From Flavobacterium agri (lineage in GTDB: Bacteria; Bacteroidota; Bacteroidia; Flavobacteriales; Flavobacteriaceae), in the NCBI RefSeq assembly GCF_013401995.1, contig NZ_JACBJI010000002.1:558989-622988 (forward strand): DNA of 64,000 nt, written 5' to 3'. Made by a program: the position numbers and the translations under genes. The notes under the pieces are model-generated. The model was not told the origin of the DNA and searched no databases. It worked only from the letters and a program-made list of their open reading frames with translations. This document shows, one piece after another, positions 6,917 through 16,400 of the stretch (its first letter is position 1; every line of letters begins with the position of its first letter).

Positions 6917-6935
6917 ACCAGATTTACGGATAAAC

Positions 6936-6972
6936 AAAAAGCTGCAGGCGTCCTATCTCTGCAGCTTTTTTT
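6936..6972. terminator. bidirectional terminator
   Basis: AAAAAGCTGCAG (6936-6947) and CTGCAGCTTTTT (6959-6970) form a perfect stem with A and T runs on both sides, so it can end both the hydrolase gene and the leftward MFS-GH97 operon. Confidence 0.85.
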
Positions 6973-6993
6973 ATGGAGTTTGAAATTCCGGAT

Positions 6994-8910
6994 CTAATAT
7001 TTCATCACGAATCCGCCGTAAGGCTTCATCTTGACGCGGGTTTTCCCTGCTTTGACAGGTGACTTTTCAAACAATGAATCTGCGGCGTCGGTGATCATGA
7101 ATCCGTTTCGGTCGCCGATGAAAGAAAGATCGACCTCGATTTCCTTAGCCGAATTTTCCCCGTTGATTCCCATCACGAACCAATCGTTGCCACGACGCCT
7201 TGCCATGACGACATCTTTTCCGGGAAAGCCCGAAACAAGGCGCGATTCATCCCAAAGCATCGGTAAATCCTTGCAATATTCGATGACGTAATCGGGCATT
7301 TTGGCCATGCCGTCAGGAATTTCGGCAATGTGTTGGAAGCCCGAAAGGAACAATGTCGGCAACGCGAGTTCGAAAGCCGAAGTCGTCTTGCGGTTGATAT
7401 TCGGGATTTTGTCGAGGCACATCGGCGTAAAATCCATAGGATCGAACAAATTGCGCGTGAACGGTATCGTAGCGCAATGTTCGGGTTGCAGGTCTGCGCC
7501 TTCCTGGGTGAACGTGACGAACTCGAAACCTTTGATCGCCTCGGCCGTCATGAGGTTCGGATACGTTTTTTCCCAACCTCTCGGAAGCGTCGCACCATGG
7601 AAATTCACCATGATCTTGTGTCTTGCCGCGGCTTCGAGAATGTCGATGTAATACTGCATGAACGATTGTCCGTCGCCACCGAAAAAGTCGATTTTCGTAC
7701 CTGCGATTCCTATTTCTTCGAGTATCTTGAATTCCGATTCGCGACCTTCGGCGGTGAGGAATTTCCCTCTCGGTCCATAAGGCGTCGTGTTCCAGTCGCC
7801 TGCCGAGTTGTACCACAAAATCAGTTTGACGTTTTTCTGTTTCCCGAAAGCCACCAATTCCTTGATGCGGTCCATGCCGATCCTGATGTGCCAATCGGCG
7901 TCGATCAAAACGTACGGCCAGCGCATTTTCGACGCGTATTCGATAAAGGTCTTCTGCAATTCGTAGTTCGTGCCGTCGTCTTTGTAGATTCCCCAACTCC
8001 ATGCGGCCGGCCCGGCTTTGATGTACGAAGTGTCCGAAAGACGCGACTTGGGCGACAAATCCGTTCCCAAAGTCGAATTCACGACCGTGGCGAGCGAACC
8101 CAAAGCCACCACGCGCCAAGGCGTTTCCCAAGGCAGTTTCGATTGCGGATAAAGCGGCGCATCTTTCGCGAAAACTTCCTCAGGTTGCGGAAAAACGACG
8201 CGCATCGCCTTGAGTTTTTCGTCGTAATCGAGATGGCTTGCGCAATAGTTTTTCTCGACGGAAGCTTCGGTGAGCGCAATCCAATTCGGTCCGTCCTTGA
8301 CCAAAACCGGATAGACAAAACCTTGCCCGATTGGCGATTTTGTATCGATCGCAACATTTTTCAGGTAGTATTCCTCATAAGACGGATGGCAGTGTTCCCA
8401 ACCCGTTTGCGCCTTCGACATCGGTTGTAGCCATGCCTTCGCGGACGATTTGAAGCTGAAAGTCGAGATTTCTTCCGTGATGTATTTCACATCCGATGAA
8501 GTTTCGGGAAACACGTATCGGAACGCGAAACCATCGTCCGAAACATTGAAAACGATGTCCATTTTTTGTCCCGAACCATTTTTAAGGCGAAGTGTTTTCT
8601 GGTTTGCGGCGTACGAAACGCTCTTTTGCTTTCCGACGGACATTTGGTAATGCTCCGAAATTTTCGCATCGGCAGAAATCGAAATTACGGTCATGTTTTT
8701 CGAGAAATCGCCGTCTTTTCGCACCAATCCCAAACGCGAGGCGCCGATTGCGGTTTTGCCGTTTTTCTGTACCAAATAGTAAGGCTGGCTGTCCGTATTC
8801 ATACCGAATATCACCGAAATGGAGCCGTCCGGGCTTTTCACGCTTCCGGAGTTTTGGGCCGAAATCGTTACGGCAAACAGGAAACAAAAAAGGGATAGAA
8901 ACTTTTTCAT
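6994..8910 (-). CDS. glycoside hydrolase family 97, retaining type, 638 aa
   Basis: Start at MKKFLSLFCFLFAVTISAQ, a signal peptide, so the enzyme is periplasmic or exported. The N-terminal beta-sandwich is typical of GH97 (S-P-D-G-S-I-S-V near residue 27), followed by a TIM barrel with L-I-D-A-D-W-H. Asp408 in G-T-K-I-D-F-F fits the nucleophile of the retaining GH97 branch, and Glu457 in M-T-A-E-A-I-K-G fits its acid/base. The inverting SusB branch uses glutamates instead. Retaining GH97 enzymes include alpha-galactosidases and beta-L-arabinopyranosidases. The MFS gene lies 16 bases upstream in the same operon and araBDA is divergent, so release of L-arabinose (or D-galactose) from plant glycans is the likely job. 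No SusC/SusD pair is present in the window. Confidence 0.9.
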   Translation of the reverse strand: MKKFLSLFCFLFAVTISAQNSGSVKSPDGSISVIFGMNTDSQPYYLVQKNGKTAIGASRLGLVRKDGDFSKNMTVISISADAKISEHYQMSVGKQKSVSYAANQKTLRLKNGSGQKMDIVFNVSDDGFAFRYVFPETSSDVKYITEEISTFSFKSSAKAWLQPMSKAQTGWEHCHPSYEEYYLKNVAIDTKSPIGQGFVYPVLVKDGPNWIALTEASVEKNYCASHLDYDEKLKAMRVVFPQPEEVFAKDAPLYPQSKLPWETPWRVVALGSLATVVNSTLGTDLSPKSRLSDTSYIKAGPAAWSWGIYKDDGTNYELQKTFIEYASKMRWPYVLIDADWHIRIGMDRIKELVAFGKQKNVKLILWYNSAGDWNTTPYGPRGKFLTAEGRESEFKILEEIGIAGTKIDFFGGDGQSFMQYYIDILEAAARHKIMVNFHGATLPRGWEKTYPNLMTAEAIKGFEFVTFTQEGADLQPEHCATIPFTRNLFDPMDFTPMCLDKIPNINRKTTSAFELALPTLFLSGFQHIAEIPDGMAKMPDYVIEYCKDLPMLWDESRLVSGFPGKDVVMARRRGNDWFVMGINGENSAKEIEVDLSFIGDRNGFMITDAADSLFEKSPVKAGKTRVKMKPYGGFVMKY

Positions 8911-8926
8911 ATTGAGGTTGTTAGAT

Positions 8927-10057
8927 TCAGATTTTGGCGCGTGTCGTAAAGACAATCACGCAAACGGCCATCGCGGCCAGGAACAGGAATGAGATTTTTA
9001 GGTTCGAGGCTTCGGCGATAAAACCGATCATCGGCGGACCGATCAGAAATCCGGTAAAACTGATCGTAGAAACGGCTGCGATCGCCGGCCCGGGTTGCAT
9101 GGTTTCAGATTTTCCTGCTGCCGAATACACCATGGGAACGACGGACGAAATTCCGGCGCCGATCAACAGGAAACCGAGCATCGCGGGAATCAATATCGGA
9201 AAGATTACGGCGATCATACATCCGGAAAGACTTAATAAACCGCTGATTTGCAGCGTTCTTTTGAGCCCGAATTTATGAGAGAACCAATCGGCGACGAATC
9301 GTCCCGAAGCCATCGCGCACATGCCGGCCGTATAACCCGCGCCGATCCAGCCTTTTTCTGCTCCGACGATTTTTTTGAAGTAAATCGTGCTCCAATCGAA
9401 CATCGCGCCTTCGATGATCATCGAACAAAAAGCGATAGCGCCAAGCGTAATCAGGAATTTGTCGGGTTTGACGAATGCCGGGCCGCGTTCCGATTTGCCG
9501 TTGTCGTCGTGCAGAAACGCCCAGCAGATTCCGACGGCGACCAAAACGATTCCGCCGATAATCAAAAAATGTGTCAACGTAGCGACGTTGTTTCCGATCA
9601 TGAACGTGCCGATTCCCGCTCCGACGAATCCTGCCAAACTCCACAAACCGTGAAACGACGCCATGATAGGTTTCGGGTACAGATTTTCGGTCGCGACGGC
9701 TTGCGTGTTTACCGAAATGTTGACCGCGTTGCTCGCCATCCCGAAGAAAATCAGGCACACTATCAATAGGGTGACGCTGTTGGCCAATCCGAGGCACACG
9801 AGCATCAATCCGTATAAGGTAAGCGATGCCGCGAGTACTTTTCGGCTTCCGATTTTGGAAACCGCCCAACCCGAAAGCGGCAACGACAGCATCAATCCGA
9901 CGGGCAAGGCGAAGAGTACGGCACCCAATCCGGCCTCATTCAAACCTAAGCTCTGTTGGATTGTCGCGATTCTCGAAGCCCAACTCGAAAAGCACAGGCC
10001 GGCCATGAAAAACAAGGTCGAAACTGTAATGCGATACGTGCGCGGAGAATAGGTCAT
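8927..10057 (-). CDS. MFS sugar transporter (YbjJ-like), 376 aa
   Basis: Twelve hydrophobic segments, no signal peptide and the MFS signature between helices 2 and 3 (G-W-A-V-S-K-I-G-S-R-K). The sequence resembles the YbjJ/FucP-like branch that takes up sugars or related solutes. It is first in a two-gene operon with GH97, so a mono- or disaccharide released by GH97 is a reasonable substrate. A -7 box (TATATTTG on the minus strand, plus positions 10062-10069) ends only a few bases before ATG 10057, giving a nearly leaderless mRNA. The operator at 10076-10092 sits just upstream of that box. Confidence 0.85.
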   Translation of the reverse strand: MTYSPRTYRITVSTLFFMAGLCFSSWASRIATIQQSLGLNEAGLGAVLFALPVGLMLSLPLSGWAVSKIGSRKVLAASLTLYGLMLVCLGLANSVTLLIVCLIFFGMASNAVNISVNTQAVATENLYPKPIMASFHGLWSLAGFVGAGIGTFMIGNNVATLTHFLIIGGIVLVAVGICWAFLHDDNGKSERGPAFVKPDKFLITLGAIAFCSMIIEGAMFDWSTIYFKKIVGAEKGWIGAGYTAGMCAMASGRFVADWFSHKFGLKRTLQISGLLSLSGCMIAVIFPILIPAMLGFLLIGAGISSVVPMVYSAAGKSETMQPGPAIAAVSTISFTGFLIGPPMIGFIAEASNLKISFLFLAAMAVCVIVFTTRAKI

Positions 10058-10061
10058 GGCT

Positions 10062-10092
10062 CAAATATACAAATAAGTGTAAATAACACACG
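10062..10092 (-). promoter_or_regulatory. MFS-GH97 promoter with AGTGT-N7-ACACG operator
   Basis: Minus-strand TATATTTG occupies 10062-10069. AGTGT at 10076-10080 and ACACG at 10088-10092 form a 7-bp-spaced palindrome between the -7 and -33 positions. The same motif with identical spacing lies in front of araB, suggesting one repressor of both transcription units. Confidence 0.55.
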
Positions 10093-10208
10093 TTAATATT
10101 GCTTCGATTCAAAGCAATTGCCGAATCGATACGGGAAATCTCGCCTTTCTACAATAATGCCAATAATTTACGCTCAAATTACGCGATTGTTAATTTTTGA
10201 CCGGCATA

Positions 10209-10245
10209 TTTGTTTATGTGAAAATATTAGTGTTATTTTGACACT
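10209..10245 (+). promoter_or_regulatory. araB promoter overlapped by AGTGT-N7-ACACT operator
   Basis: TTTG (10209-10212) is followed 21 bp later by TATTTTG (10234-10240), a near -7 box. The box is exactly the 7-bp spacer of the palindrome AGTGT (10229-10233) and ACACT (10241-10245), so a bound protein would occlude it. ATG of araB is at 10260. The regulator gene (an AraR or a GntR/LacI-type protein) is not in the window. Confidence 0.55.
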
Positions 10246-10259
10246 TATAGAAATTCATC

Positions 10260-11960
10260 ATGGACAAGAACTATGTCATAGGTGTCGATTACGGTTCCGA
10301 TTCGGTGCGTTCGGTCATCATCGACGCCGCCAACGGAGCGGAATTGGCGTCATCTGTTTTCAATTATCCGCGCTGGCAACAAGGGCTGTATTGCAATCCG
10401 GCCGAGAACCAATTCCGTCAGCATCCGCTCGATTATATCGAAGGTTTGGAAGCGACCATTAAAGATTGCATCCAAATAGCGGGCGGATCTGAAATCGCCA
10501 AAAACATCAAAGGTATTTCGGTAGACACCACGGGCTCGACTCCGGTTGCCGTCGACGCAAAAGGGACGCCACTCGCGCTTTTACCTGCGTTTTCCGAAAA
10601 TCCGCATGCGATGTTCGTGTTGTGGAAAGACCACACGGCAACGGGAGAAGCTGCCGAAATCAACGAACACGCGACCAAATTCGACATCAATTACCTTAAA
10701 TACGTAGGCGGGATTTATTCCTCGGAATGGTTTTGGGCGAAGTTGCTCAGAACAGTCCGCGTAGACACTGCCGTCAAAAATGCGCTACATTCATGGGTCG
10801 AGCATTGCGACTGGATCCCGTTTTTGCTCACTGGCGGAAACGACGTCAAAAAAATCAAACGCTCCAGATGCGCCGCGGGTCACAAAGCCTTATGGGCAGA
10901 GGAATTCGAAGGTCTGCCTCCTCAGGAATTCTTTTCGTCACTCGATCCGATCCTGAACGGAATTACAGATAAACTCTTTTCAGAAACCTATACATCCGAT
11001 GTCGCTGCCGGAAACCTTTCGCAGGAATGGGCGCAAAAACTCGGCTTGTCAACAGACGTCGTCGTCGGTGTCGGCGCGTTCGATGCCCACATGGGTGCGG
11101 TCGGCGGACAAATCGAGCCGTATCATTTGTCGAAAGTGATGGGAACCTCCACTTGCGACATTTTGGTATGCCCGAACGAAGACGTCGAAGGCAAACTCGT
11201 AAAAGGCATCTGCGGCCAAGTCAACGGTTCGGTAATCCCGGGAATGGCCGGACTTGAAGCCGGACAATCGGCTTTCGGCGACGTGTATGCGTGGTTCAAG
11301 AAATTGCTTTTGTGGCCGCTCGACAACCTTTTGGCGAGTTCGGCGATCGTCGACAAGAAAACCGCCGAAGCGCTCAAAGACGAAATCGCCGACAAAATAA
11401 TCCCTGAACTCTCGCGCCAGGCGGCTTTGCTTCCGATCGAAACACACAACGAACTTGCAATTGACTGGCTGAACGGCAGGCGAACTCCAGACGCGGACCA
11501 ATTGCTCAAAGGCGCGATTTCTGGGTTGAACCTCGGGTCGGATGCGCCGAAAGTATTCCGCGCGTTGGCCGAATCGACGTGTTTCGGTGCAAAAGCCATC
11601 GTCGACAGATTCATCGAAGAAGGCGTTCCCGTGAAAGGCATCATCGGAATCGGCGGCGTCGCCAAAAAGTCGCCATTCGTGATGCAAATGATGGCCGACG
11701 TACTCGAAATGCCGATCCGCATCCACCAATTCAAGCACACTTGCGCACTCGGTGCGGCTATGTTCGCTGCGGTCGCCGCCGGAATTTACGATACGGTCGA
11801 AGAAGCGATGCAAGCCATGGGGCGCGGTTTCGACGTGACCTACGAACCCAACGAAAAGAACTTCGCGATTTACAGAAAACGATACGAACAATACAAAGCT
11901 TTAGGCGGATTCGTCGTCGGACAGACATCCGCGAAAGCGCAAAAAACCGTTTCGGTATGA
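10260..11960 (+). CDS. araB: ribulokinase, 566 aa
   Basis: FGGY-family carbohydrate kinase that phosphorylates L-ribulose to L-ribulose 5-phosphate in L-arabinose catabolism. The N-terminal nucleotide-binding motif G-V-D-Y-G-S-D-S-V-R is at residues 8-17. The family signature region appears as V-K-G-I-I-G-I-G-G-V-A-K-K-S-P (about residues 458-472), and V-G-A-F-D-A-H-M-G-A-V-G-G is conserved. The length equals E. coli AraB. The stop overlaps the start of araD (ATGA), so the two are translationally coupled. Transcription comes from the operator-controlled promoter at 10209-10245. Confidence 0.97.
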   Translation: MDKNYVIGVDYGSDSVRSVIIDAANGAELASSVFNYPRWQQGLYCNPAENQFRQHPLDYIEGLEATIKDCIQIAGGSEIAKNIKGISVDTTGSTPVAVDAKGTPLALLPAFSENPHAMFVLWKDHTATGEAAEINEHATKFDINYLKYVGGIYSSEWFWAKLLRTVRVDTAVKNALHSWVEHCDWIPFLLTGGNDVKKIKRSRCAAGHKALWAEEFEGLPPQEFFSSLDPILNGITDKLFSETYTSDVAAGNLSQEWAQKLGLSTDVVVGVGAFDAHMGAVGGQIEPYHLSKVMGTSTCDILVCPNEDVEGKLVKGICGQVNGSVIPGMAGLEAGQSAFGDVYAWFKKLLLWPLDNLLASSAIVDKKTAEALKDEIADKIIPELSRQAALLPIETHNELAIDWLNGRRTPDADQLLKGAISGLNLGSDAPKVFRALAESTCFGAKAIVDRFIEEGVPVKGIIGIGGVAKKSPFVMQMMADVLEMPIRIHQFKHTCALGAAMFAAVAAGIYDTVEEAMQAMGRGFDVTYEPNEKNFAIYRKRYEQYKALGGFVVGQTSAKAQKTVSV

Positions 11961-12655
11961 GCCAATACGATCATATAAAAAAAGCCGCTTACGACGCGAA
12001 CATGCAGCTTCCGAAACTCGGATTGGTGTTGTTTACGTTCGGAAACGTGAGCGCCGCCGACCACAAACTCGGTGTGTTCGCGATCAAACCGTCGGGCGTT
12101 CCGTATGAAGATTTGACCGTCGACAGCATGGTCATCGTCGATTTTGACGGAAACACGGTCGAAGGCAACCTTCGTCCGTCATCGGATACGAAAACCCACG
12201 CGGTTTTGTACAAGCACTGGCCAAAAATCGGCGGCATCGTACACACGCATTCGGTTTACGGAACGGCTTGGGCCCAAGCGCAACGCGACATCCCGATTTT
12301 CGGAACGACGCACGCCGATCATTTAACCGTCGATATTCCGTGCGCCGCACCGATGGCCGACAAATCGATCCAGGGCAATTACGAATATGAAACGGGGTTC
12401 CAGATCATGAATTGTTTCGAGGAACGCAATTTGAGTTACGAAGAAGTCGAGATGATACTCGTCGGAAACCATGCGCCTTTCACTTGGGGAAAAACTCCCG
12501 AGAAAGCGGTGTACAATTCGGCGGTTCTCGAAACGGTAGCGAAAATGGCGCTTTTGACCGAACAGATCAATCCGCAAGCGCCTCGTCTCAAAGATTCCCT
12601 GATCAAAAAACATTTTGAAAGAAAACACGGCCCCGATTCGTATTACGGCCAATAA
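11957..12655 (+). CDS. araD: L-ribulose-5-phosphate 4-epimerase, 232 aa
   Basis: Class II aldolase/epimerase that converts L-ribulose 5-phosphate to D-xylulose 5-phosphate. G-N-V-S-A (about 30-34), K-P-S-G-V (about 44-48), the metal-binding H-T-H-S (about 95-98) and G-N-H-A-P-F-T-W (about 172-179) are all present. The start at ATG 11957 overlaps the araB stop by ATGA and gives the usual 231-232 aa; a longer upstream frame would run inside araB. araA follows after 30 bases. Confidence 0.97.
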   Translation: MSQYDHIKKAAYDANMQLPKLGLVLFTFGNVSAADHKLGVFAIKPSGVPYEDLTVDSMVIVDFDGNTVEGNLRPSSDTKTHAVLYKHWPKIGGIVHTHSVYGTAWAQAQRDIPIFGTTHADHLTVDIPCAAPMADKSIQGNYEYETGFQIMNCFEERNLSYEEVEMILVGNHAPFTWGKTPEKAVYNSAVLETVAKMALLTEQINPQAPRLKDSLIKKHFERKHGPDSYYGQ

Positions 12656-12685
12656 ATCAAACAGACAACCTCTATTTACAACACT

Positions 12686-14176
12686 ATGACAAATCTCAAA
12701 ACATTTGAAGTTTGGTTCGTCACCGGAAGCCAGCACCTTTACGGAGAAGAAACGCTTGCCCAAGTGGCCGAACATTCAAAAGCCATAGCCGCGGGGCTCG
12801 ATGCTTCGGGCAAAATCCCGGTTCGCGTCGTTTTCAAGCCTACGGTGAAGACGACACAGGAAATTTACGACACGCTTCTGGCGGCGAATACGACCGAGAA
12901 CGTAATCGGCATAATCGCGTGGATGCATACGTTTTCACCTGCGAAGATGTGGATTCGCGGGCTTGCGATCCTAAACAAGCCGATGTTGCACCTTCACACC
13001 CAATTCAACCGCGACATTCCGTGGAATTCCATCGATATGGATTTCATGAACCTGAACCAGTCGGCCCACGGCGACCGCGAATTCGGTTTCATGGTGTCGC
13101 GCATGCGTAAGAATCGCAAAGTGGTTGTAGGACATTGGCAAGCCGACGACGTTCAGCAGCAAATCGGCGATTGGACGCGTGCCGCCGCCGGTTGGTACGA
13201 TTGGCAAGGAGCGAAGTTCGCTCGTTTCGGAGACAACATGCGCTTTGTGGCCGTGACCGACGGCGATAAGGTCGAAGCCGAATTGCAGTTCGGGTTCTCT
13301 GTAAACTCTTACGGAATCGGCGATTTGGTCGACATCATTTCTAAAATTTCCGAAAACGATATAGAAAAACTGGTAGGGGAATACGAAAAATTATATGACG
13401 TTTCCGATAACTTGCGCCGCGGCGGAAGCGAACATTCTTCTGTCTACGAAGCGGCCCGGATTGAACTCGGGTTGCGCAAGTTCCTTGAAGATGGCGGATT
13501 CAAAGGTTTCAGCGACACGTTCGAAGACCTTCACGGCATGGTCCAATTGCCTGGTTTGGCGGTGCAACGCTTGCTCGCCGACGGTTACGGATTCGCGGGC
13601 GAAGGCGACTGGAAAACGGCAGCACTCGTACGTGCGTTCAAAGTGATGGGTTCCGGGCTTGAAGGCGGAAACGGCTTTATGGAAGATTACACCTACCATT
13701 TCGACCCGAACAACGAATTGGTTTTGGGATCGCACATGCTCGAGATCGATGCGTCTTTGGCGGCTACGAAACCGAGTCTCGAAGTGCATCCGCTCGGAAT
13801 CGGAGGTAAAGCAGATCCGGCCCGTCTCGTTTTCAACGTGGCTGGCGGAGAAGCCTTGAATGCATCGCTTGTCGATATGGGCAACCGATTCCGCATGATC
13901 GTCAACGAAGTAAAAGCCGTAGACGTGCAGGACGAATTGCCGCATTTGCCTGTCGCAAGAGTTTTGTGGAAACCGTATCCGGACATGAAAACCGGTTGCG
14001 CCGCCTGGATTTACGCCGGAGGAGCGCATCACACGGCCTATAGCCAGAACCTGTCGAGCGAGATCATCCGCGATTTTACCGAAATGGCCGGGATCGAATT
14101 CCTGCTCATCGGAAAAGATACCAGGCTCGCCGAGTTCCGCAACGAAATCCGTTGGAACGACGCGGCTTACAAGTGA
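12686..14176 (+). CDS. araA: L-arabinose isomerase, 496 aa
   Basis: Interconverts L-arabinose and L-ribulose. It begins [14 protein letters not shown] (residues 9-22), the diagnostic AraA start, and keeps the [11 protein letters not shown] and Q-F-N-R-D-I-P-W blocks and conserved metal-site glutamates and histidines. The length is typical (about 500 aa). It is third in araB-araD-araA; a strong terminator at 14281-14319 separates it from the symporter gene. Confidence 0.98.
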   Translation: MTNLKTFEVWFVTGSQHLYGEETLAQVAEHSKAIAAGLDASGKIPVRVVFKPTVKTTQEIYDTLLAANTTENVIGIIAWMHTFSPAKMWIRGLAILNKPMLHLHTQFNRDIPWNSIDMDFMNLNQSAHGDREFGFMVSRMRKNRKVVVGHWQADDVQQQIGDWTRAAAGWYDWQGAKFARFGDNMRFVAVTDGDKVEAELQFGFSVNSYGIGDLVDIISKISENDIEKLVGEYEKLYDVSDNLRRGGSEHSSVYEAARIELGLRKFLEDGGFKGFSDTFEDLHGMVQLPGLAVQRLLADGYGFAGEGDWKTAALVRAFKVMGSGLEGGNGFMEDYTYHFDPNNELVLGSHMLEIDASLAATKPSLEVHPLGIGGKADPARLVFNVAGGEALNASLVDMGNRFRMIVNEVKAVDVQDELPHLPVARVLWKPYPDMKTGCAAWIYAGGAHHTAYSQNLSSEIIRDFTEMAGIEFLLIGKDTRLAEFRNEIRWNDAAYK

Positions 14177-14280
14177 TTTTTTATTTTTTATTGATATTGT
14201 TTATTGGCGTAGGTCGAAATCTCGTGCCGGTTTAATAGACAATACATAATAAAAATAGACAATAGTTAATTATTGATATT

Positions 14281-14319
14281 GTCGGAAACCCTGAACCACC
14301 AAGGTTTCCGACATTTTTT
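14281..14319 (+). terminator. intrinsic terminator after araA
   Basis: GTCGGAAACC (14281-14290) pairs perfectly with GGTTTCCGAC (14303-14312), followed by ATTTTTT. The symporter gene therefore either has its own promoter between 14320 and 14401 or depends on read-through. Confidence 0.85.
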
Positions 14320-14401
14320 AAAGTGAGCCTTTATCGGTATTTCCGATGTGCTCGGGAATAAAAAATGCCAAAAAAATAGAGAATAAACCAACCCAAACGT
14401 T

Positions 14402-16102
14402 ATGAGTAAATTCGCAACCATTGACTACGTCATTTTCATCATTTACTTTTTCGTAGTCGCGGGCTACGGCTACTGGATTTACAAGAAGAAAAAAGGCGAA
14501 GGCGTTTCAGATTCCAAAGACTTTTTCCTTGCCGAAGGTTCACTTACGTGGTGGGCGATCGGTGCTTCGTTGATCGCATCGAACATCTCTGCAGAACAGT
14601 TCATCGGCATGTCGGGGAACGGTTTTTTCGTCGGTGTTGCGGTTGCGGCCTACGAATGGGTCGCGGCCATCGCGCTGATCATCGTGGCGGTTTGGTTCAT
14701 TCCGGTCTATCTCAAGAACAAGATTTTTACGATGCCGCAGTTCCTCGAGACGCGGTATAACGAAAGCGTGAGTCTGATTATGGCCATTTTCTGGTTGTTT
14801 TTGTACGTTTTCGTGAACCTGACTTCGATTCTGTATCTCGGCGCGATCGCGATCGACAACATGGCCGGAGGCGGTAATTTCCACCTGATCATCATCGTCA
14901 TGGCGATTTTCGCATTGATCATCACGCTTGGCGGAATGAAGGTTATCGGATTCACCGACGTGATCCAGGTCGTCGTGCTCGTCATCGGCGGATTGGCCAC
15001 GACCTACATCGCGCTTACTTTGGTGAGCGACCATTTTGGGCTTGGCCACGACGCGCTTGCCGGATGGAACAAGATGATGGAAGCCGCGCCCGACCATTTC
15101 AAGATGATGATAGACAAGCCGACGGTAAATTCGCCTCAATCGGAAATCAACAAATACCTGATGTTGCCAGGAATCGCGATGTATTTCGCGGGTCAGTGGA
15201 TCGTGAACCTCAATTATTGGGGTTGTAACCAATACATCACCCAACGTGCGCTTGGAGCCGATCTGAAAACCGCGCGTACCGGGATTTTGTTCGCCGGATT
15301 CATGAAACTCGCGATGCCGATCATCGTGATGCTTCCGGGAATCGCGGCTTATGTAATCTACCAGAACGGAGGTTTGCAAGCCGAAATGGCACCGGGCGGA
15401 CATTTCAACGCCGACAACGCGTATTCTGCAATTCTCGGCTTCCTTCCAACAGGGATGAAAGGGCTTTCATTGGCAGCACTAACCGCTGCGATCGTAGCGT
15501 CTTTGGCCGGAAAAGCGAACAGTATCTCAACGATTTATACGCTCGACATCCACAAAAAATACATCGACAAGACCGCGGGTGAGAAAAAACTCGTGAACAT
15601 CGGGCGTATCGCCATCGTGGCCGCCATGATTTTATCTATCGGATTGACTTGGAACGATTTGCTAGGAATCGGCGGCGAAGGCGGATTTACGTTCATCCAG
15701 AAATACACGGGCTTTATCAGTCCGGGTGTGTTCGCGATGTTCTTCCTCGGGATGTTCTGGAAGCGCACGACTGGTGCCGCGGCGATCGCGGGTGTGATCA
15801 CCGGTTTCGCCTTGTCGGTATTGTTCAACAACTACGCACCCGAATTGTTCGGACACGAAACCTGGTTGTACACGGCGTTCCCGAACGGAAAAGGCGGATG
15901 GGAAATCCCGTTCCACATTTGTATGGGCTGGGCGTTCTTCTTTACGATGCTGCTCATGATCGTGATGAGTTTGTTCGGACCGAAAGTGAATCCGAAGGCG
16001 TTCGAGCTCGACAAATCGATGTTCAAGGTCGCACCTTCGACGTTGGCGCTCATCGTCGTCACGTTGTTGCTCGTCGTGGCTTTGTACGCGAGATTCTGGT
16101 AA
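14402..16102 (+). CDS. sodium/solute symporter, SGLT type, probable L-arabinose uptake, 566 aa
   Basis: SSS-family membrane protein with about 14 hydrophobic helices. Family features include Y-K-K-K-K-G-E-G near residues 26-33, W-A-I-G-A-S-L-I-A-S-N-I-S-A-E-Q-F-I-G-M-S-G-N-G, and G-C-N-Q-Y-I-T-Q-R-A-L. These are hallmarks of the SGLT/vSGLT branch that cotransports sugars with sodium. Position after araBDA makes L-arabinose (or L-ribulose) the likely cargo at the inner membrane. It has no AGTGT operator of its own. A terminator follows. Confidence 0.92.
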   Translation: MSKFATIDYVIFIIYFFVVAGYGYWIYKKKKGEGVSDSKDFFLAEGSLTWWAIGASLIASNISAEQFIGMSGNGFFVGVAVAAYEWVAAIALIIVAVWFIPVYLKNKIFTMPQFLETRYNESVSLIMAIFWLFLYVFVNLTSILYLGAIAIDNMAGGGNFHLIIIVMAIFALIITLGGMKVIGFTDVIQVVVLVIGGLATTYIALTLVSDHFGLGHDALAGWNKMMEAAPDHFKMMIDKPTVNSPQSEINKYLMLPGIAMYFAGQWIVNLNYWGCNQYITQRALGADLKTARTGILFAGFMKLAMPIIVMLPGIAAYVIYQNGGLQAEMAPGGHFNADNAYSAILGFLPTGMKGLSLAALTAAIVASLAGKANSISTIYTLDIHKKYIDKTAGEKKLVNIGRIAIVAAMILSIGLTWNDLLGIGGEGGFTFIQKYTGFISPGVFAMFFLGMFWKRTTGAAAIAGVITGFALSVLFNNYAPELFGHETWLYTAFPNGKGGWEIPFHICMGWAFFFTMLLMIVMSLFGPKVNPKAFELDKSMFKVAPSTLALIVVTLLLVVALYARFW

Positions 16103-16122
16103 CCTCTTACTTATATAGTACT

Positions 16123-16153
16123 AAAAAGCCTTCGGATGTCGAGGGCTTTTTTG
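16123..16153 (+). terminator. intrinsic terminator after the symporter
   Basis: AAAAAGCC (16123-16130) and GGCTTTTT (16144-16151) form a perfect stem with a T run. The stretch 16154-16334 shows no gene. Confidence 0.8.
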
Positions 16154-16334
16154 TTTGCGGCTGGCGAAAAGGATTTCGTAAAAATGGCTGTAAATCAGAG
16201 TTGTAAGAATCGATTTTCATTTCGGAAATTTTTTTCGATGAAGGATAAATTCTGTTAAATCTTCGCAAACCCGCATCAGTCAAGCATTTTTTAAAGTATT
16301 TTTCCAATCGATTAAAACGTCTTTTTAAAAATTA

Positions 16335-16354
16335 TTTTAATCAATTGATTAAAA
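16335..16354. promoter_or_regulatory. TetR operator, perfect 20-bp palindrome
   Basis: TTTTAATCAATTGATTAAAA is fully palindromic. Its core TTAATCA-AT-TGATTAA recurs before tolC (17033-17048). It abuts the -33 element of the tetR promoter, as expected for autoregulation. Confidence 0.7.
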
Positions 16355-16357
16355 AAC

Positions 16358-16388
16358 TTGTTTCATATTTTAATCCGTCCTAATTTTG
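16358..16388 (+). promoter_or_regulatory. tetR promoter
   Basis: TTG (16358-16360), a 20-bp spacer, and TAATTTTG (16381-16388), an exact TAnnTTTG. The expected start of transcription (about 16393-16396) rules out the TTG codon at 16386 as a start codon. Confidence 0.65.
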
Positions 16389-16400
16389 CCAAAAAAATCA

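Noticed and set aside
14320..14401. AGTGT-type operator before the symporter
   Set aside because: No palindrome with the required spacing is present.
16386..16388. TTG start codon for tetR
   Set aside because: These bases belong to the -7 box TAATTTTG.
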